From Bifidobacterium asteroides (GTDB taxonomy: Bacteria > Actinomycetota > Actinomycetes > Actinomycetales > Bifidobacteriaceae), in assembly GCF_009683175.1 (NCBI RefSeq), contig NZ_WKKW01000002.1:62001-126000 (forward strand): 64,000 bases of DNA, read 5' to 3'. The notes under the pieces are model-generated. The model was not told the origin of the DNA, did no database searches, and worked only from the letters and a program-made list of their open reading frames with translations. The position numbers and the translations under genes were made by a program. Of the stretch, positions 44,309 through 53,927 are shown in pieces. Numbering within the stretch: position 1 is the stretch's first letter; every line of letters begins with the position of its first letter.

Positions 44309-46288
44309 TCAGGCCCGGGCGGCGTTGTTGCGCCGATTGCGGGCATAGAGGGCACCACCCATGATCAGGGCACCAACAACCAGCAGCAGCAGGATGCCAC
44401 GACCACCAGTCAGAGGCAAAGCCAATGGGGAATCACCATCAGTGGTCTTATAGTGGGCCAGATACTTGGAGACTGCCACATTGTTGAACATCATCTTCGT
44501 GTCGGCACCAATCTCACCTACTGGGGCGTTGAAGTTGCCAAAGTTCAGAGCATCGTAGTTCGGTTGCAAAGTAGCGTTACGACCGTACTTCTGTACGATG
44601 CCTTCCTCGGTCATACCTACATCCCCAAAAGTTACTGTTCCGAAGGGGATGCCGGGGTTACGCCAGTCCTGTGGGGTCTTAGTCTCAACCAACATCCAGC
44701 TTGTATTTTGGACAGTCTTGTCAGCTGCCTTGCCTTCTCCTGTTCCGAAGATAGGCAGGGCGGCAAAGACGACCAGACCTTTCTTGTTGGCCGTTGCCTT
44801 GTAAACCTGAACATTGTCAGGAACGGTATCCTTCGAGCCGTAGAACTTACCATCTGAAGCCAGGTACTTGTCCGTGGAATCAGCGTCCTTAACCAAACGA
44901 TATTCCGTCTCAGGCAACGCAGGGTAACCCAGCTTCTTGCTCCCCACAGAACCAAAAGCTAATGCTGCATTGGTAACGTTTGTATGAGAGGGCACAGGAT
45001 CCAGGTTATTGCCGTCAGAATCCTTGTTATCGATAAAGTCAGATGCCGCATCGTTAACTACACCACCGGTACCTGTAGAATCACCATTGCCGGTGACCAA
45101 AGCGTCATAGGTGACCTCAAGTTCCATCACAGAGGTTTTAACTTCCTTCACTTTTGCAACACCACCGGTGGTGAAGAAGTTGAATACCCAGTAAGTCACA
45201 TCATCCGAAGGCGCATCTGCAAACATCTTCTTAGTTGTATCGTTCAGCGCAGCGGGATTTGCATTAGCAGTTAAATCCTGAGTGTAGTCATCAGTTATTG
45301 CCAAATCTACTACTTTATTACCATCGCTATCCCGAATGTCTGCCTTGATGGTGGCTGGATTGCCCTTCAGCGAACTAGACATACGATCAGCAAGCCTTAC
45401 ATCTTTCCCTTGACCCTTCAATTCCTTGACATCGAGCTTTCCGTCGTTGCTAGCAGAACCATTACCTTCATTGTAAATCTTCTGAGACAGCTTATAGGTG
45501 ACTGTATCACCAGCGGTCGCAGTGGTTTGATCCTTGACATTCCCGTCAGCACCCTTCACACTTTGCACTGTCTTGGCGAAAGATTGAGCGTTGACGTTCT
45601 TTGGATACAGGTGCAGGTGATAGATGAAACCGCGAGTCTGGTTTGCATCCGTTCCATTAGTTGCATAAGGCAGACCAAAGAATGAGTTGACGGCAGTCTT
45701 ATACTTGGACATATCAATTCCGTGTGGATTCGAGGGATCGAAAGCAGGAGAACCAGCTGTATTCTCATTCATAACATAGTAATGATTGGGACCTGTGGGG
45801 AAAGTCAGCTTTGTGCTAGTTGGCTTTCCACTTGCGTCACCTTGGTACCAATCGCTGATGACACCTTGACCGTCCGTCACACCTGCATATACTGTAGTAT
45901 TCTTAGGTGTAAACGAAGTTGGGTCATTAGCATTGATATCAGCCAGACTCTTGCCGTCTGCCGGCTGTACTTCCCTCACGTTAAACAGAATGTCTTTGGC
46001 AGGAGCCAGATCGTGATTTGAGTTCAGATGAACAGCATCATTGGCTGAGCCAGTAGGTGCATAGCCGTCATTCAGTGACAGATACTTGGTGACAGTTAAC
46101 TGAGGCACCTTGGCAGTGTCCAAATCGCCTGCTACGAAGTCATCTTCAGCGGCAAATCCATAGGCGTCAGCGGCCGAAGCCTGGGTGGCTGGCAAAACGA
46201 CCATGCCCGCCAGGAGCGTCGCTCCGGCAACCGCCAAGCCTAAAAGCTTAGGGAGCCTAATCCCTTCATTATCTCGTTGCATGTGCAT
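44309..46288 (-). CDS. Major pilin subunit (FimA/SpaA-type, LPXTG)
   Basis: 659 residues from ATG 46288 (AGAAGGG upstream). Signal peptide ends near residue 40 (ASAADAYG). The pilin motif YPKN is at 228-231 in FIYHLHLYPKNVNAQSF, supplying the lysine used for polymerisation. The middle shows isopeptide-type beta domains, and the E-box is WMLVETKTPQDW near the end. The sorting signal LPLTG (624-628), a hydrophobic stretch and RNRRNNAARA close the protein. Forms the shaft of a sortase-built pilus; host or particle adhesion is the known role of such pili in Bifidobacterium. Confidence 0.93.
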   Translation of the reverse strand: MHMQRDNEGIRLPKLLGLAVAGATLLAGMVVLPATQASAADAYGFAAEDDFVAGDLDTAKVPQLTVTKYLSLNDGYAPTGSANDAVHLNSNHDLAPAKDILFNVREVQPADGKSLADINANDPTSFTPKNTTVYAGVTDGQGVISDWYQGDASGKPTSTKLTFPTGPNHYYVMNENTAGSPAFDPSNPHGIDMSKYKTAVNSFFGLPYATNGTDANQTRGFIYHLHLYPKNVNAQSFAKTVQSVKGADGNVKDQTTATAGDTVTYKLSQKIYNEGNGSASNDGKLDVKELKGQGKDVRLADRMSSSLKGNPATIKADIRDSDGNKVVDLAITDDYTQDLTANANPAALNDTTKKMFADAPSDDVTYWVFNFFTTGGVAKVKEVKTSVMELEVTYDALVTGNGDSTGTGGVVNDAASDFIDNKDSDGNNLDPVPSHTNVTNAALAFGSVGSKKLGYPALPETEYRLVKDADSTDKYLASDGKFYGSKDTVPDNVQVYKATANKKGLVVFAALPIFGTGEGKAADKTVQNTSWMLVETKTPQDWRNPGIPFGTVTFGDVGMTEEGIVQKYGRNATLQPNYDALNFGNFNAPVGEIGADTKMMFNNVAVSKYLAHYKTTDGDSPLALPLTGGRGILLLLVVGALIMGGALYARNRRNNAARA

Positions 46289-46475
46289 GCACGCATTCCC
46301 TTCTTTGTTAATAGGCACAGGATGGCCAGGCACATCTTCGCCTCCCCAACCGATCACTTCCCCGACTCAGGGGGGTGGGCAATATGTCAACTTTGGGACA
46401 TGCCACTGTTCCCATTGCCTAATCATCACTGTACCGACAAAGTAAGGACAACGCAAACCGACAAGCCGAATGTCA

Positions 46476-46508
46476 AAGGCCCCACCACATGTGTTGTGGC
46501 AGGGCCTT
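46476..46508. terminator. Hairpin after araA
   Basis: AAGGCCC and CCACA pair with TGTGG and GGGCCTT around a 5-base loop, with one internal two-base mismatch. It lies between araA (stop 46532, minus) and the pilin gene promoter and probably ends the arabinose transcript. Confidence 0.65.
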
Positions 46509-46531
46509 ACAATCTGTCCTAAGACAGGCAA

Positions 46532-48046
46532 TCAGTGCCGGTTGTCCAGCCGGTGGTAGAGCTCTGCTGCACGCAGATCGGCCTCAAAACGGCGCGGTTC
46601 GGTGTTCTCGTCGATGACGGCGAGCTCCACGCCGGCCATCCGGGCGAAGTCCTCCCAGGCCTCGCGACCAACGGTGGTGGTCATGCAGGTATGGTGGGCC
46701 GCCCCGGCACGCAGCCAGCACTCAGCCGAGACCTTGAGCGAGGGCCGGGGCTTCCAGAGGGCACGTGCCACAGGCAGCTTGGCCAGGGACCCGCCGGGCT
46801 CGACCACATCCACCACGTTCATGACCAGGCGGAAGCGTTCGCGTACATCCGCCAGGGAGACGACCACGGCATCAGTGCAGGGAGTGGCCGTGAAGACCAG
46901 ACGCACCGGGTCCTCCCTGTCGCCGATGGACAGGGGGTGGATCTCGAGGCGGGGCCGTCCCTCGGTCAGCAGCGTGGGCGAGACCTCCAGCATGTGGGCG
47001 CCCATGATCTCCTCATGGCCGGGCACGAAGTTATAGGAATAGTCCTCCATAAGCGAGCAGCCGCCCTTGAGCCCGTAGCCCATGACGTTACCGATCCGGA
47101 TCAGAACCGAGGTCTTCCAGTCGCCCTCTGCCGAGAATCCGTACCCGTCGGCCATCAACCGCTGGGCTCCCACGCCGGGCAGCTGACGCAGGGCTCCCAG
47201 ATCCTGGAAGTTGTCCACGGCGGCAGTGGCGCCCACCTCTTCCATCATGGCCCGCATGCCGAGCTCCTCGCGGGCGGCCACCACCAGGGAGTCGTACCGG
47301 GAGTCCAGAAGTTCGGGAGCCACCTCATAGCTGCGCTTGTAGTCCTCGATCAGATCCTTGACCTGGTCGTCGGTGACGGCGTTCACATGGTCCACCAGCT
47401 CGTTGACCGGCCAGGTGTTGACGGAGACGCCGAAGACCCTCTCAGCCTCGGTCTTGTCGCCCTCGGTGACGGCAACGTCGCGCATGTTGTCGCCCCAGCG
47501 GCAGACCTTCATGTTGTTGGCGGCATCCCAGCCGGCGCAGGCACGCGCCCAGACACCGATCTTGTCGGCAACCTCGGGGTCGGTGTAATGGCCGACCACA
47601 ATCTTGCGCGGGATTCCCAGCCTGGTCAGGATGTAGCCGAACTCACGATCGCCATGGGCCGACTGGTTCAGATTCATGAAGTCCATGTCGATGGTGTCCC
47701 AGGGAATCTCCACATGGTGCTGCGTGTTCAGCTGCAGCAGCGGCTTGCGCAGCTTCTCCAGACCCCTGATCCACATCTTGGCCGGGCTGAAGGTGTGCAT
47801 CCAGGCCACCACGCCGATGCAGGCCGGGTTCGACGAGGCATCGACCATGAAATTCAAGATGGAATCCGAATCCTTCAGCGTGGGCTTCAAGACCAGCTTG
47901 ACCGGGATCCGACCCGAATCATTGAGGGACTTGGCGATGTCCGCAGCCTGGACACCCACCTGGCGCAGGGTCTCCTCGCCGTAGAGGTCCTGCGAACCAA
48001 CGGCGAACCAGAGTTCCTTGCCCTCGAAGGGATTTTTCATGCTCAT
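46532..48046 (-). CDS. araA: L-arabinose isomerase
   Basis: 504 residues, the normal length. Opens [21 protein letters not shown]. Metal-binding glutamates are expected in [13 protein letters not shown] and [10 protein letters not shown], and the histidines in [13 protein letters not shown] and AGAAHHT. It converts L-arabinose to L-ribulose with Mn2+. Last gene of an araB-araD-araA run on the minus strand, 30 bases after araD. Confidence 0.97.
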   Translation of the reverse strand: MSMKNPFEGKELWFAVGSQDLYGEETLRQVGVQAADIAKSLNDSGRIPVKLVLKPTLKDSDSILNFMVDASSNPACIGVVAWMHTFSPAKMWIRGLEKLRKPLLQLNTQHHVEIPWDTIDMDFMNLNQSAHGDREFGYILTRLGIPRKIVVGHYTDPEVADKIGVWARACAGWDAANNMKVCRWGDNMRDVAVTEGDKTEAERVFGVSVNTWPVNELVDHVNAVTDDQVKDLIEDYKRSYEVAPELLDSRYDSLVVAAREELGMRAMMEEVGATAAVDNFQDLGALRQLPGVGAQRLMADGYGFSAEGDWKTSVLIRIGNVMGYGLKGGCSLMEDYSYNFVPGHEEIMGAHMLEVSPTLLTEGRPRLEIHPLSIGDREDPVRLVFTATPCTDAVVVSLADVRERFRLVMNVVDVVEPGGSLAKLPVARALWKPRPSLKVSAECWLRAGAAHHTCMTTTVGREAWEDFARMAGVELAVIDENTEPRRFEADLRAAELYHRLDNRH

Positions 48047-48076
48047 ACTTCTTGCTCCTTTGCTTATGTTTCCAGC

Positions 48077-48769
48077 TCAGTGCTGGCCGTAGACGTGCTG
48101 GTACCGGTCGTTGAGCTTGGCTATGTCGGCCGGATCAATGGGCTTGGGCGTGCCGATCTGCTCAGCTGCCCAGACAGTGTGGGCCACCTCCTCGGTCATG
48201 GCAGCCGCCTTGACCGCTGCCTCGGCATCGGCCCCCACGGTGAAGGGCCCATGGTTGCGCATGAGCACGGCCGGGCAGCCCGGGTGGTCCTTGAGGGTGT
48301 CGACCACGCCCTTGCCGATGGCCTCGGAGCCGATCAACTCGAAGGGACCCACCGGCACGGGGCCGCCGAACTCGTCGCCCATCATGGTCAGCACACAGGG
48401 AATGTCCCTGCCTGTGGCCGCCCAGGCGGTGGCATAGGTGGAATGGGTGTGGACCACGCCATAGACATCGGGCATGTGCCGGTAGATATAGGCGTGGGAC
48501 AACGTGTCCGAAGAAGGAGCCTCGGTACCATCCACCACATTGCCGTCCAGATCGGTGACCACCATGGATCCCGGGGTCAGGTGCTCATAGCGCACCCCCG
48601 AGGGCTTGATGACCATCAGATCGGCAGAACGCAAACGCTGCGAGACATTGCCCGCCGTCCAAACCACCAGATTCCACCTGGTCAGCTGCGCATGCAGGGT
48701 GGCCACCTGCTCGCGCACCAGTTTCACCTCGTCGCGCACCTCGGGCGAATAATCAGCCAAGGACACCAT
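48077..48769 (-). CDS. araD: L-ribulose-5-phosphate 4-epimerase
   Basis: 230 residues from ATG 48769, which has AAAAGGAG 6 bases upstream; a TTG six bases earlier is too close to that site. Class II aldolase/epimerase fold with GNVSQR, KPSGV, VHTHSTYATAWAATG (zinc histidines) and RNHGPFTVG. It feeds arabinose into the pentose part of the bifid shunt as D-xylulose-5-phosphate. Confidence 0.96.
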   Translation of the reverse strand: MVSLADYSPEVRDEVKLVREQVATLHAQLTRWNLVVWTAGNVSQRLRSADLMVIKPSGVRYEHLTPGSMVVTDLDGNVVDGTEAPSSDTLSHAYIYRHMPDVYGVVHTHSTYATAWAATGRDIPCVLTMMGDEFGGPVPVGPFELIGSEAIGKGVVDTLKDHPGCPAVLMRNHGPFTVGADAEAAVKAAAMTEEVAHTVWAAEQIGTPKPIDPADIAKLNDRYQHVYGQH

Positions 48770-48832
48770 CAGCAACTCCTTTTCCCGGCCCGATCCCGCT
48801 GATCCGGCCGTTTGACGTTTTCAGCTCCGGCC

Positions 48833-50446
48833 TCATCCCTGCAGGGGGATGGTCTTCACGGCCGCCTGCTCGATGGGCAGGCCCTTGGTGAAGCGGTCGA
48901 AGAAGGTTCTGAAGCCCTTCACATCAGCCGGATCCGGCTGCTCGGTTGTGGACTGGACGCCCGCAAAGACATTGGCATCCAGGTAGTCGGCCAGGGTCTG
49001 GTCGGGATGGCCCAGATAGTCGGCCAGGACGGCCATGCCCCAGGCGCCCCCCTCCACAGCGGTGGACATGACCTTGATGGGGGCATTGAAGGCGGCGGCC
49101 AGGATCCGCTGGGCCACCTTGGGGGTGGCGAAGATGCCGCCGTGGCCGACCATGGTGTCCACCTGGACATGCTCCTGGCGGGTCATCACATCCATGCCGA
49201 TGGTGACCGGCGAGAAGGCCGAGAAGAGCTGGGCGCGCATGAAGTTGGCCAGGGTCATCCGCCCCTCGGGGCCGCGCGCAAAGACGGGCCGGCCCTCCTC
49301 CAGGCCAGCCAGGAACTCCCCGGAATAGAAGCAGTAGTTGATCAGCCCGCCGGCATCCTTGTCTCCCAGAAGGGCCTGGTTGAACAGGGTGGCGTAAAGC
49401 GCATTCCCTTTCAGGTCCAGACCGGCGGCCTTGGCGAAGTCCCCGAACAGCCCGACCCAGGCGTTCAGGTCCGAAGTGAAGTTGTTGGCATGGCTCATGC
49501 CGGCCGGATCCCCAGCCGGTGTGGTGACCGGATCCACCTCGGGGTGGAAGTCACGCAGGGGATGCTCCAGAACCACCATGGCGAAGATGGATGTGCCTGC
49601 AGACACGTTGCCGGTGCGGGGACGAACCGCGTTGGTCGCCACCATGCCGGTTCCCGCATCGCCCTCGGGCGGGGCCATGGGCACGCCGGGCTGCAGCTGA
49701 CCACTGGGATCGAGCAGGGCGGCGCCTTCTGCGGTCAGTGCCCCCGCATCGCTGCCGGCGGTCAACGGCTCAGGCAGCAGGTCGTGGATGTCCCAGGGCT
49801 GAGCCTGAACCTGCGGCAGTCGGGAGAAGATGTCCAGCAGGCCCTGGTCGAATTCCTTGCGGGTGGAGTCGATGGGGAACATGCCCGAGGCATCGCCGAT
49901 GCCGATGACCTTGCGGCCTGAGAGCCTCCAGTGCATGTAGCCGGCCAGAGTGGTGATGTAGGCCACCCTGGGCACATGCTCTTCGCCGTTCAGAATGGCC
50001 TGGTAGAGGTGGGCGATGGACCAGCGCTCGGGAATATTGATCCTGAAGGCCTGCGACAGATCCTCGTGGGCCTGGCGGGTGTTGGTGTTGCGCCAGGTGC
50101 GGAAGGGCACCAGCAGCTGACCATCCTTGTCGAAGGCCAGGTAGCCGTGCATCATGGCCGAGATCCCCATGGCGCCGATTTTGGTCAGCGTTACCCCGTA
50201 CCGGCGACGGACGTCCTCGGCCATGGCCGCATAGGCCGCCTGCAGACCCTGGTGGATCTGGTCCATGGAGTAGGTCCACAGACCGTCCTCCAGCCGGTTC
50301 TCCCACTCGACGTCCCCGGTGGCCAGCGTCCGGTAGTCATGGTCGATCAGCACAGCCTTGATGCGGGTGGAGCCGAATTCGATGCCCAGACTGGTCGCAC
50401 CCTCCTGTAGTTCGCTTACGATGACGCCTTGTTCGCCAACAGCCAT
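48833..50446 (-). CDS. araB: L-ribulokinase-like FGGY carbohydrate kinase
   Basis: 537 residues from ATG 50446 (AAAGGAGCGGAC upstream). FGGY fold: the phosphate-1 motif LGIEFGSTRIKAVLID, GAMGISAMMHGYLAFD, and a C-terminal AVEGGAWGMAVLADY. It is not close to the E. coli AraB type, but the neighbours araD and araA make L-ribulose the likely substrate. An 18-base palindrome at 50465-50482 is well placed to control the operon. Confidence 0.9.
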   Translation of the reverse strand: MAVGEQGVIVSELQEGATSLGIEFGSTRIKAVLIDHDYRTLATGDVEWENRLEDGLWTYSMDQIHQGLQAAYAAMAEDVRRRYGVTLTKIGAMGISAMMHGYLAFDKDGQLLVPFRTWRNTNTRQAHEDLSQAFRINIPERWSIAHLYQAILNGEEHVPRVAYITTLAGYMHWRLSGRKVIGIGDASGMFPIDSTRKEFDQGLLDIFSRLPQVQAQPWDIHDLLPEPLTAGSDAGALTAEGAALLDPSGQLQPGVPMAPPEGDAGTGMVATNAVRPRTGNVSAGTSIFAMVVLEHPLRDFHPEVDPVTTPAGDPAGMSHANNFTSDLNAWVGLFGDFAKAAGLDLKGNALYATLFNQALLGDKDAGGLINYCFYSGEFLAGLEEGRPVFARGPEGRMTLANFMRAQLFSAFSPVTIGMDVMTRQEHVQVDTMVGHGGIFATPKVAQRILAAAFNAPIKVMSTAVEGGAWGMAVLADYLGHPDQTLADYLDANVFAGVQSTTEQPDPADVKGFRTFFDRFTKGLPIEQAAVKTIPLQG

Positions 50447-50464
50447 GTCCGCTCCTTTGCCTGA

Positions 50465-50482
50465 TATGTTAACGCTCACATA
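50465..50482. promoter_or_regulatory. LacI-type operator upstream of araBDA
   Basis: TATGTTAACGCTCACATA is an inverted repeat (7 of 9 positions match) with a central CG, the form bound by LacI-family proteins. It lies 19-36 bases before the araB ATG and 66 bases from the stop of the LacI-type gene, its most likely binder. Confidence 0.7.
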
Positions 50483-50548
50483 GTCTGATTACGATTGTAT
50501 CCGAGACCAGAGCATCAGGCAAGCCCGCTGGACGCGAGCCGACGGTGG

Positions 50549-51670
50549 TCAGATGCGCTTGACGGCGTAGCCCAGGGACCGACGCTGAATCACATCCGCC
50601 TGGATCAGCCCCACACCATGATGGGTGACGGGGAAGTCCACCGGCTGCCCCTGATGCAGCAGGGCCAGGACCTGCCGCATGGTGGCCACACCCAGATCCT
50701 CAAAGCGGGGACGGACCGTGGCTAGCGGCGGATACATGTTGTCTACAGTGGGTACATCGTCGAAGCCCACCAGACTGATGTCACTGGGAATGCGGATGCC
50801 GTGCTCCTGCAGGGATCGGGCCACGCCCACGGCCTGGTTGTCGTTGGCGGTAACCACGGCTGACGGCAGGGAGGTACCGCTCATGCCCCGCTGATCGATC
50901 AGGTGATTCATCAGTGTGTATGACTCCCCCGCCTCCCAGCTGCGGGCATGGACCACGGCCATTCGTATGCGGCAACGGGCGCAGGCCACCTTCCAGGAGG
51001 CCAGTCGGGTGGCGGCATCCCGCCACTGCGCAGGGCCTGCCATATAGAGCACCCGCCTATGGCCCCTGGAGACCAGCAGCCGGGCCAGCCGCTGCACTGC
51101 TCCCCATTGGTCGATTCCGGTCAGGGCAATCCTGCCGTCGCCCCGCCGGCGGCTCAGAGCCTCTTCGACGCTGGTGATGCCATGCGTGGAGGTGACGATG
51201 ACCCGGGGCTGGCTGACTTCAACCTGGCAGGCGGCCTGGAACATGGTGTCGGTGGGGGTCAGAAAGATGAAAGCGTCCACATTCTGCTCCAGGAAGGTGC
51301 CGCAGAGCTCCTGAAATCCGGCAAGCGTGCAGGTGGATTCGTCCACCATCATGACCGACATAAACAATCCATGGGAACGGGCCACGGTCTCGATGGCCGT
51401 GATTGACGAAACAGGCCCAAAGAGACTGACACCGCCAGCCACCAGTCCGATGGTCCGGCTGCGGCTAGATGCCAGAGCCCGCGCAGAGTTGCTGGGACGG
51501 TAGCCCAGCTTCCTGATGGCCTGCTGGACCTTGATCCGAGTGGCCGGCGAGACATCCTTGGAATTATTGATGACCCTGGACACAGTCTGGTGGGAAACCC
51601 CGGCCAGCCGGGCAACCTCGAACATGGAGGGGCGCTTGGACCGTGACCTGCCCCCGCTGCCTGCGGGCAT
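50549..51670 (-). CDS. LacI-family regulator, likely controlling arabinose genes
   Basis: 373 residues from ATG 51670 (GAAGAAGG upstream); the longer frame enters rnhB. N-terminal helix-turn-helix SMFEVARLAGVSHQTVSRVINNSKDVSPATRIKVQQAIRKLGYRP, then a periplasmic-binding-like sensor domain (about 75-350) starting RTIGLVAGGVS. Lies upstream of araBDA in the same direction. It resembles bifidobacterial AraQ-type regulators in place and type, but the effector is not shown. Confidence 0.88.
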   Translation of the reverse strand: MPAGSGGRSRSKRPSMFEVARLAGVSHQTVSRVINNSKDVSPATRIKVQQAIRKLGYRPSNSARALASSRSRTIGLVAGGVSLFGPVSSITAIETVARSHGLFMSVMMVDESTCTLAGFQELCGTFLEQNVDAFIFLTPTDTMFQAACQVEVSQPRVIVTSTHGITSVEEALSRRRGDGRIALTGIDQWGAVQRLARLLVSRGHRRVLYMAGPAQWRDAATRLASWKVACARCRIRMAVVHARSWEAGESYTLMNHLIDQRGMSGTSLPSAVVTANDNQAVGVARSLQEHGIRIPSDISLVGFDDVPTVDNMYPPLATVRPRFEDLGVATMRQVLALLHQGQPVDFPVTHHGVGLIQADVIQRRSLGYAVKRI

Positions 51671-51708
51671 GTGACCTTCTTCCGATAGCCGTGTCGACCG
51701 TTCCGATA

Positions 51709-52416
51709 TTAGCCCCTGCCGGGACCGGACGAGGGCAAATGCCAGCTGACCCGGTGCAGACGGCTGGGCCCCAGACGGCGAATGGCCTCCAGGTGCGCAG
51801 GTGACCCATAGCCCTTGTTGTGCTCCCACTGGTATGGGGACAGGGCGGGATCGGAGGCGGCCAACCGGACCATGAGCCGGTCACGGGTGACCTTGGCGAT
51901 GACCGCTGCGCAGGCCACACTGGCACAGTGGGCGTCGCCCTTGACCTGGGTGGAGACCTTGGGCAGAACCGGAAGGTCGGGGGCGTCAAAACTGTCGGCG
52001 GCCGGGGTGATGTAGTCATGGGGGCCGTCAAGGATGGCGGCCAGACGGCAGCCAGGCCCCAGGTCCATCCCCTGCTCCAAATCGGCCAATGCACGCAGGG
52101 CGGCGATGCCCAGGGCATGGACGATGCCCCACTGGTCGACCTCATGGTTGGAGCAGGCCCCCACCGCCCAGCCGGCAGCCCAGTCCTCCAGGTCACGGTA
52201 CATGGCCAGCCGGCGCGCAGGGGTCAGCATCTTGGAATCAGCCACCCCGTCAGGGACCTTCAAATGAGGCAGGTCAGCGGACCGGACCGCCACCACGCCG
52301 ACCATGACCGGACCCGCCAGGGCTCCGCGGCCGACCTCATCCAGGCCCAGCACGTACTCAGCTCCCTGGTCAGCCAAGGCGGCCTCGGTGGCCAGGGTCG
52401 GCAGAATCCGCCTCAC
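51709..52416 (-). CDS. rnhB: Ribonuclease HII
   Basis: 235 residues. Catalytic motif GLDEVGRGALAGPV (Asp26, Glu27), then DSKMLTPARR and the third acidic residue region ILDGPHDY. It cuts the RNA part of RNA-DNA hybrids and single embedded ribonucleotides. Starts 7 bases after lepB, the usual actinobacterial order rplS-lepB-rnhB. Confidence 0.95.
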   Translation of the reverse strand: MRRILPTLATEAALADQGAEYVLGLDEVGRGALAGPVMVGVVAVRSADLPHLKVPDGVADSKMLTPARRLAMYRDLEDWAAGWAVGACSNHEVDQWGIVHALGIAALRALADLEQGMDLGPGCRLAAILDGPHDYITPAADSFDAPDLPVLPKVSTQVKGDAHCASVACAAVIAKVTRDRLMVRLAASDPALSPYQWEHNKGYGSPAHLEAIRRLGPSRLHRVSWHLPSSGPGRG

Positions 52417-52423
52417 AGCCGGT

Positions 52424-53188
52424 TCAGTCCTGCGTCGGCTCGGGCACAGCGTCGAAAACCTTGTGCTGGTTGTTGAGCAGCTTCCAACTGCCTACCGGAT
52501 AATAGGTCAGCAACGCGGTGCCCTTGATGTTGTCCATGGGGACCAGGCCGTTGTGGCCGTCGTCCTTGTGCAGGCGGGAATCGGCGGAATTGGAGCGGTT
52601 GTCGCCCATGACGAAGACGTACCCAGGGTCCACCTTGACCTTGAAGGCAAAGGCGCTGGGCTCCACTCCTGGGCGCAGGTAGGGGCTCTCATCCAGGGGG
52701 ACGCCATTGACAGTGACCGGGGCGCCATGACCCTTGCAGGCCACCGTGTCGCCCGGCATGCCGATCAGGCGTTTGACCAGGTGACTGCCACGGAAGCTGG
52801 GTGTGGACTCCTCACCTAGCCAGTTGGCAGGGTCGGTGAAAACCACCACATCCCCTCGGCGGGGGGGCACCATGGATCTGGTCAGCCGGTGAGTGGTCAG
52901 GATCCTGTCCCCGATGCCAAGGGTGTTCTCCATGGAGCCGGAGGGGATGACGTAGATGCTGAACAAAAATATGCGCAGGACGGCAACGACGGCCAAGAGG
53001 GCGACCAGCTCGAACAGAAACTCGGGCAGGAAACCGCGCTCGCCCAGACGCGGGTGGCTGCTCTTGGTGGAGCCGCGTCCACCGGGACGGTCAAAGGCAT
53101 GACGGGGCGGCACCGGGGCTGAGGTGGCCTGCCTGCCGTCCGGGTACCAGAGTCCCGACGAGGTCGCTTCCTCATCCCGAAAGGCCAT
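52424..53188 (-). CDS. lepB: Signal peptidase I
   Basis: 254 residues from ATG 53188 (AAGGAG upstream); a GTG six bases earlier lies inside that site. A cytosolic N-terminus of about 52 residues precedes one membrane segment (about 55-80). Catalytic Ser85 is in IPSGSMENTL and Lys139 in LVKRLIGMPGD; GDNRSNSADSR is box E. It removes signal peptides from the secreted proteins outside the membrane. Confidence 0.96.
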   Translation of the reverse strand: MAFRDEEATSSGLWYPDGRQATSAPVPPRHAFDRPGGRGSTKSSHPRLGERGFLPEFLFELVALLAVVAVLRIFLFSIYVIPSGSMENTLGIGDRILTTHRLTRSMVPPRRGDVVVFTDPANWLGEESTPSFRGSHLVKRLIGMPGDTVACKGHGAPVTVNGVPLDESPYLRPGVEPSAFAFKVKVDPGYVFVMGDNRSNSADSRLHKDDGHNGLVPMDNIKGTALLTYYPVGSWKLLNNQHKVFDAVPEPTQD

Positions 53189-53264
53189 ATCCACTCCTTG
53201 TCATCCGCCGGAACCCTGACACAAACAGGTTCCGCATGCCTCATAGCGTACACACCCAAGCATG

Positions 53265-53295
53265 GAAAAACCCGGGAGAATTGCATCCCGGGTGT
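53265..53295 (-). terminator. Rho-independent terminator after rplS
   Basis: On the minus strand ACCCGGGA pairs with TCCCGGGT around an 8-base loop and is followed by TTTTT. It separates rplS from lepB, so lepB-rnhB needs read-through or its own promoter in the 145-base gap. Confidence 0.92.
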
Positions 53296-53333
53296 TAGCG
53301 GCCAGGCCTGGGCTGGGTCGCCCTTGTCGAAAC

Positions 53334-53705
53334 CTACTTGTTGGACTCGGCCTTGTTGTCGCGACGCTCGACGATGCGGGCGGCCTTGCCGTGCAGACCA
53401 CGCAGGTAGTAGAGCTTAGCGCGGCGGACACGACCGTGGCGCAGCACCTTGATGGAGTCAATCTGCGGGGAGTGCAGAGGGAAGCGGCGCTCGACACCCA
53501 CGCCGAAGCTGACCTTGCGCACCAGGATGGTCTCGCGCACGCCGGAGCCCTGACGGGCGATCACCACGCCCGTGAAAGCCTGGATACGGGAGTTGTTGCC
53601 CTCGGTGATGTTGACGTTGACCTCGACGGTATCGCCGGGGCGGAAGTCGGGGATCTGCTCCGCAGGCTTCATGTGGCTGGCGTCGAATTCCTGAATCGCG
53701 TTCAT
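53334..53705 (-). CDS. rplS: 50S ribosomal protein L19
   Basis: 123 residues from ATG 53705 (GGAGGAAC upstream). Typical L19: [35 protein letters not shown] and [32 protein letters not shown]. It sits at the 30S-50S interface. A structured leader of about 200 bases precedes it. Confidence 0.98.
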   Translation of the reverse strand: MNAIQEFDASHMKPAEQIPDFRPGDTVEVNVNITEGNNSRIQAFTGVVIARQGSGVRETILVRKVSFGVGVERRFPLHSPQIDSIKVLRHGRVRRAKLYYLRGLHGKAARIVERRDNKAESNK

Positions 53706-53899
53706 GCTGTTCCTCCATGGCCGCCGCACATCGACCCATGACATGGACCGCAACCATCAAAGGATGCAATCCTGGACGGAACCCGACGGTCTACCGTCGG
53801 GGGTGCCGATCCGCCGGAGCATCCGGCTGGACCTGAAAGGAAGGGAGCCCATGCGGCAACTACCCTTCCGGCAAACAACTGTCCAATAATATACCACGA
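53706..53899 (-). promoter_or_regulatory. Structured 5' leader of rplS
   Basis: The leader holds a perfect stem CCCGACGGT/ACCGTCGGG (53780-53799) and a second stem of GCCGGA with TCCGGC around 53813-53827. AT-rich TATATTATT at about 53886-53894 (minus strand) is a likely -10 region. Such leaders often mediate feedback by the ribosomal protein; that is inference here. Confidence 0.45.
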
Positions 53900-53921
53900 G
53901 CCGGACCTGCAAGGGCCCGGC
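53900..53921 (-). terminator. Hairpin after pgi
   Basis: GCCGGGCC and GGTCCGGC pair (one G-T) around a 6-base loop on the minus strand, 7 bases past the pgi stop. There is no T-tract, and the rplS promoter lies just beyond. Confidence 0.4.
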
Positions 53922-53927
53922 CGGACA

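Noticed and set aside
46535-48802. 755-residue plus-strand frame opposite araA-araD, and similar frames opposite pgi (53937-55652) and ptrB (17798-19228)
   Set aside because: All lie exactly over well-supported genes on the other strand and show antisense composition.
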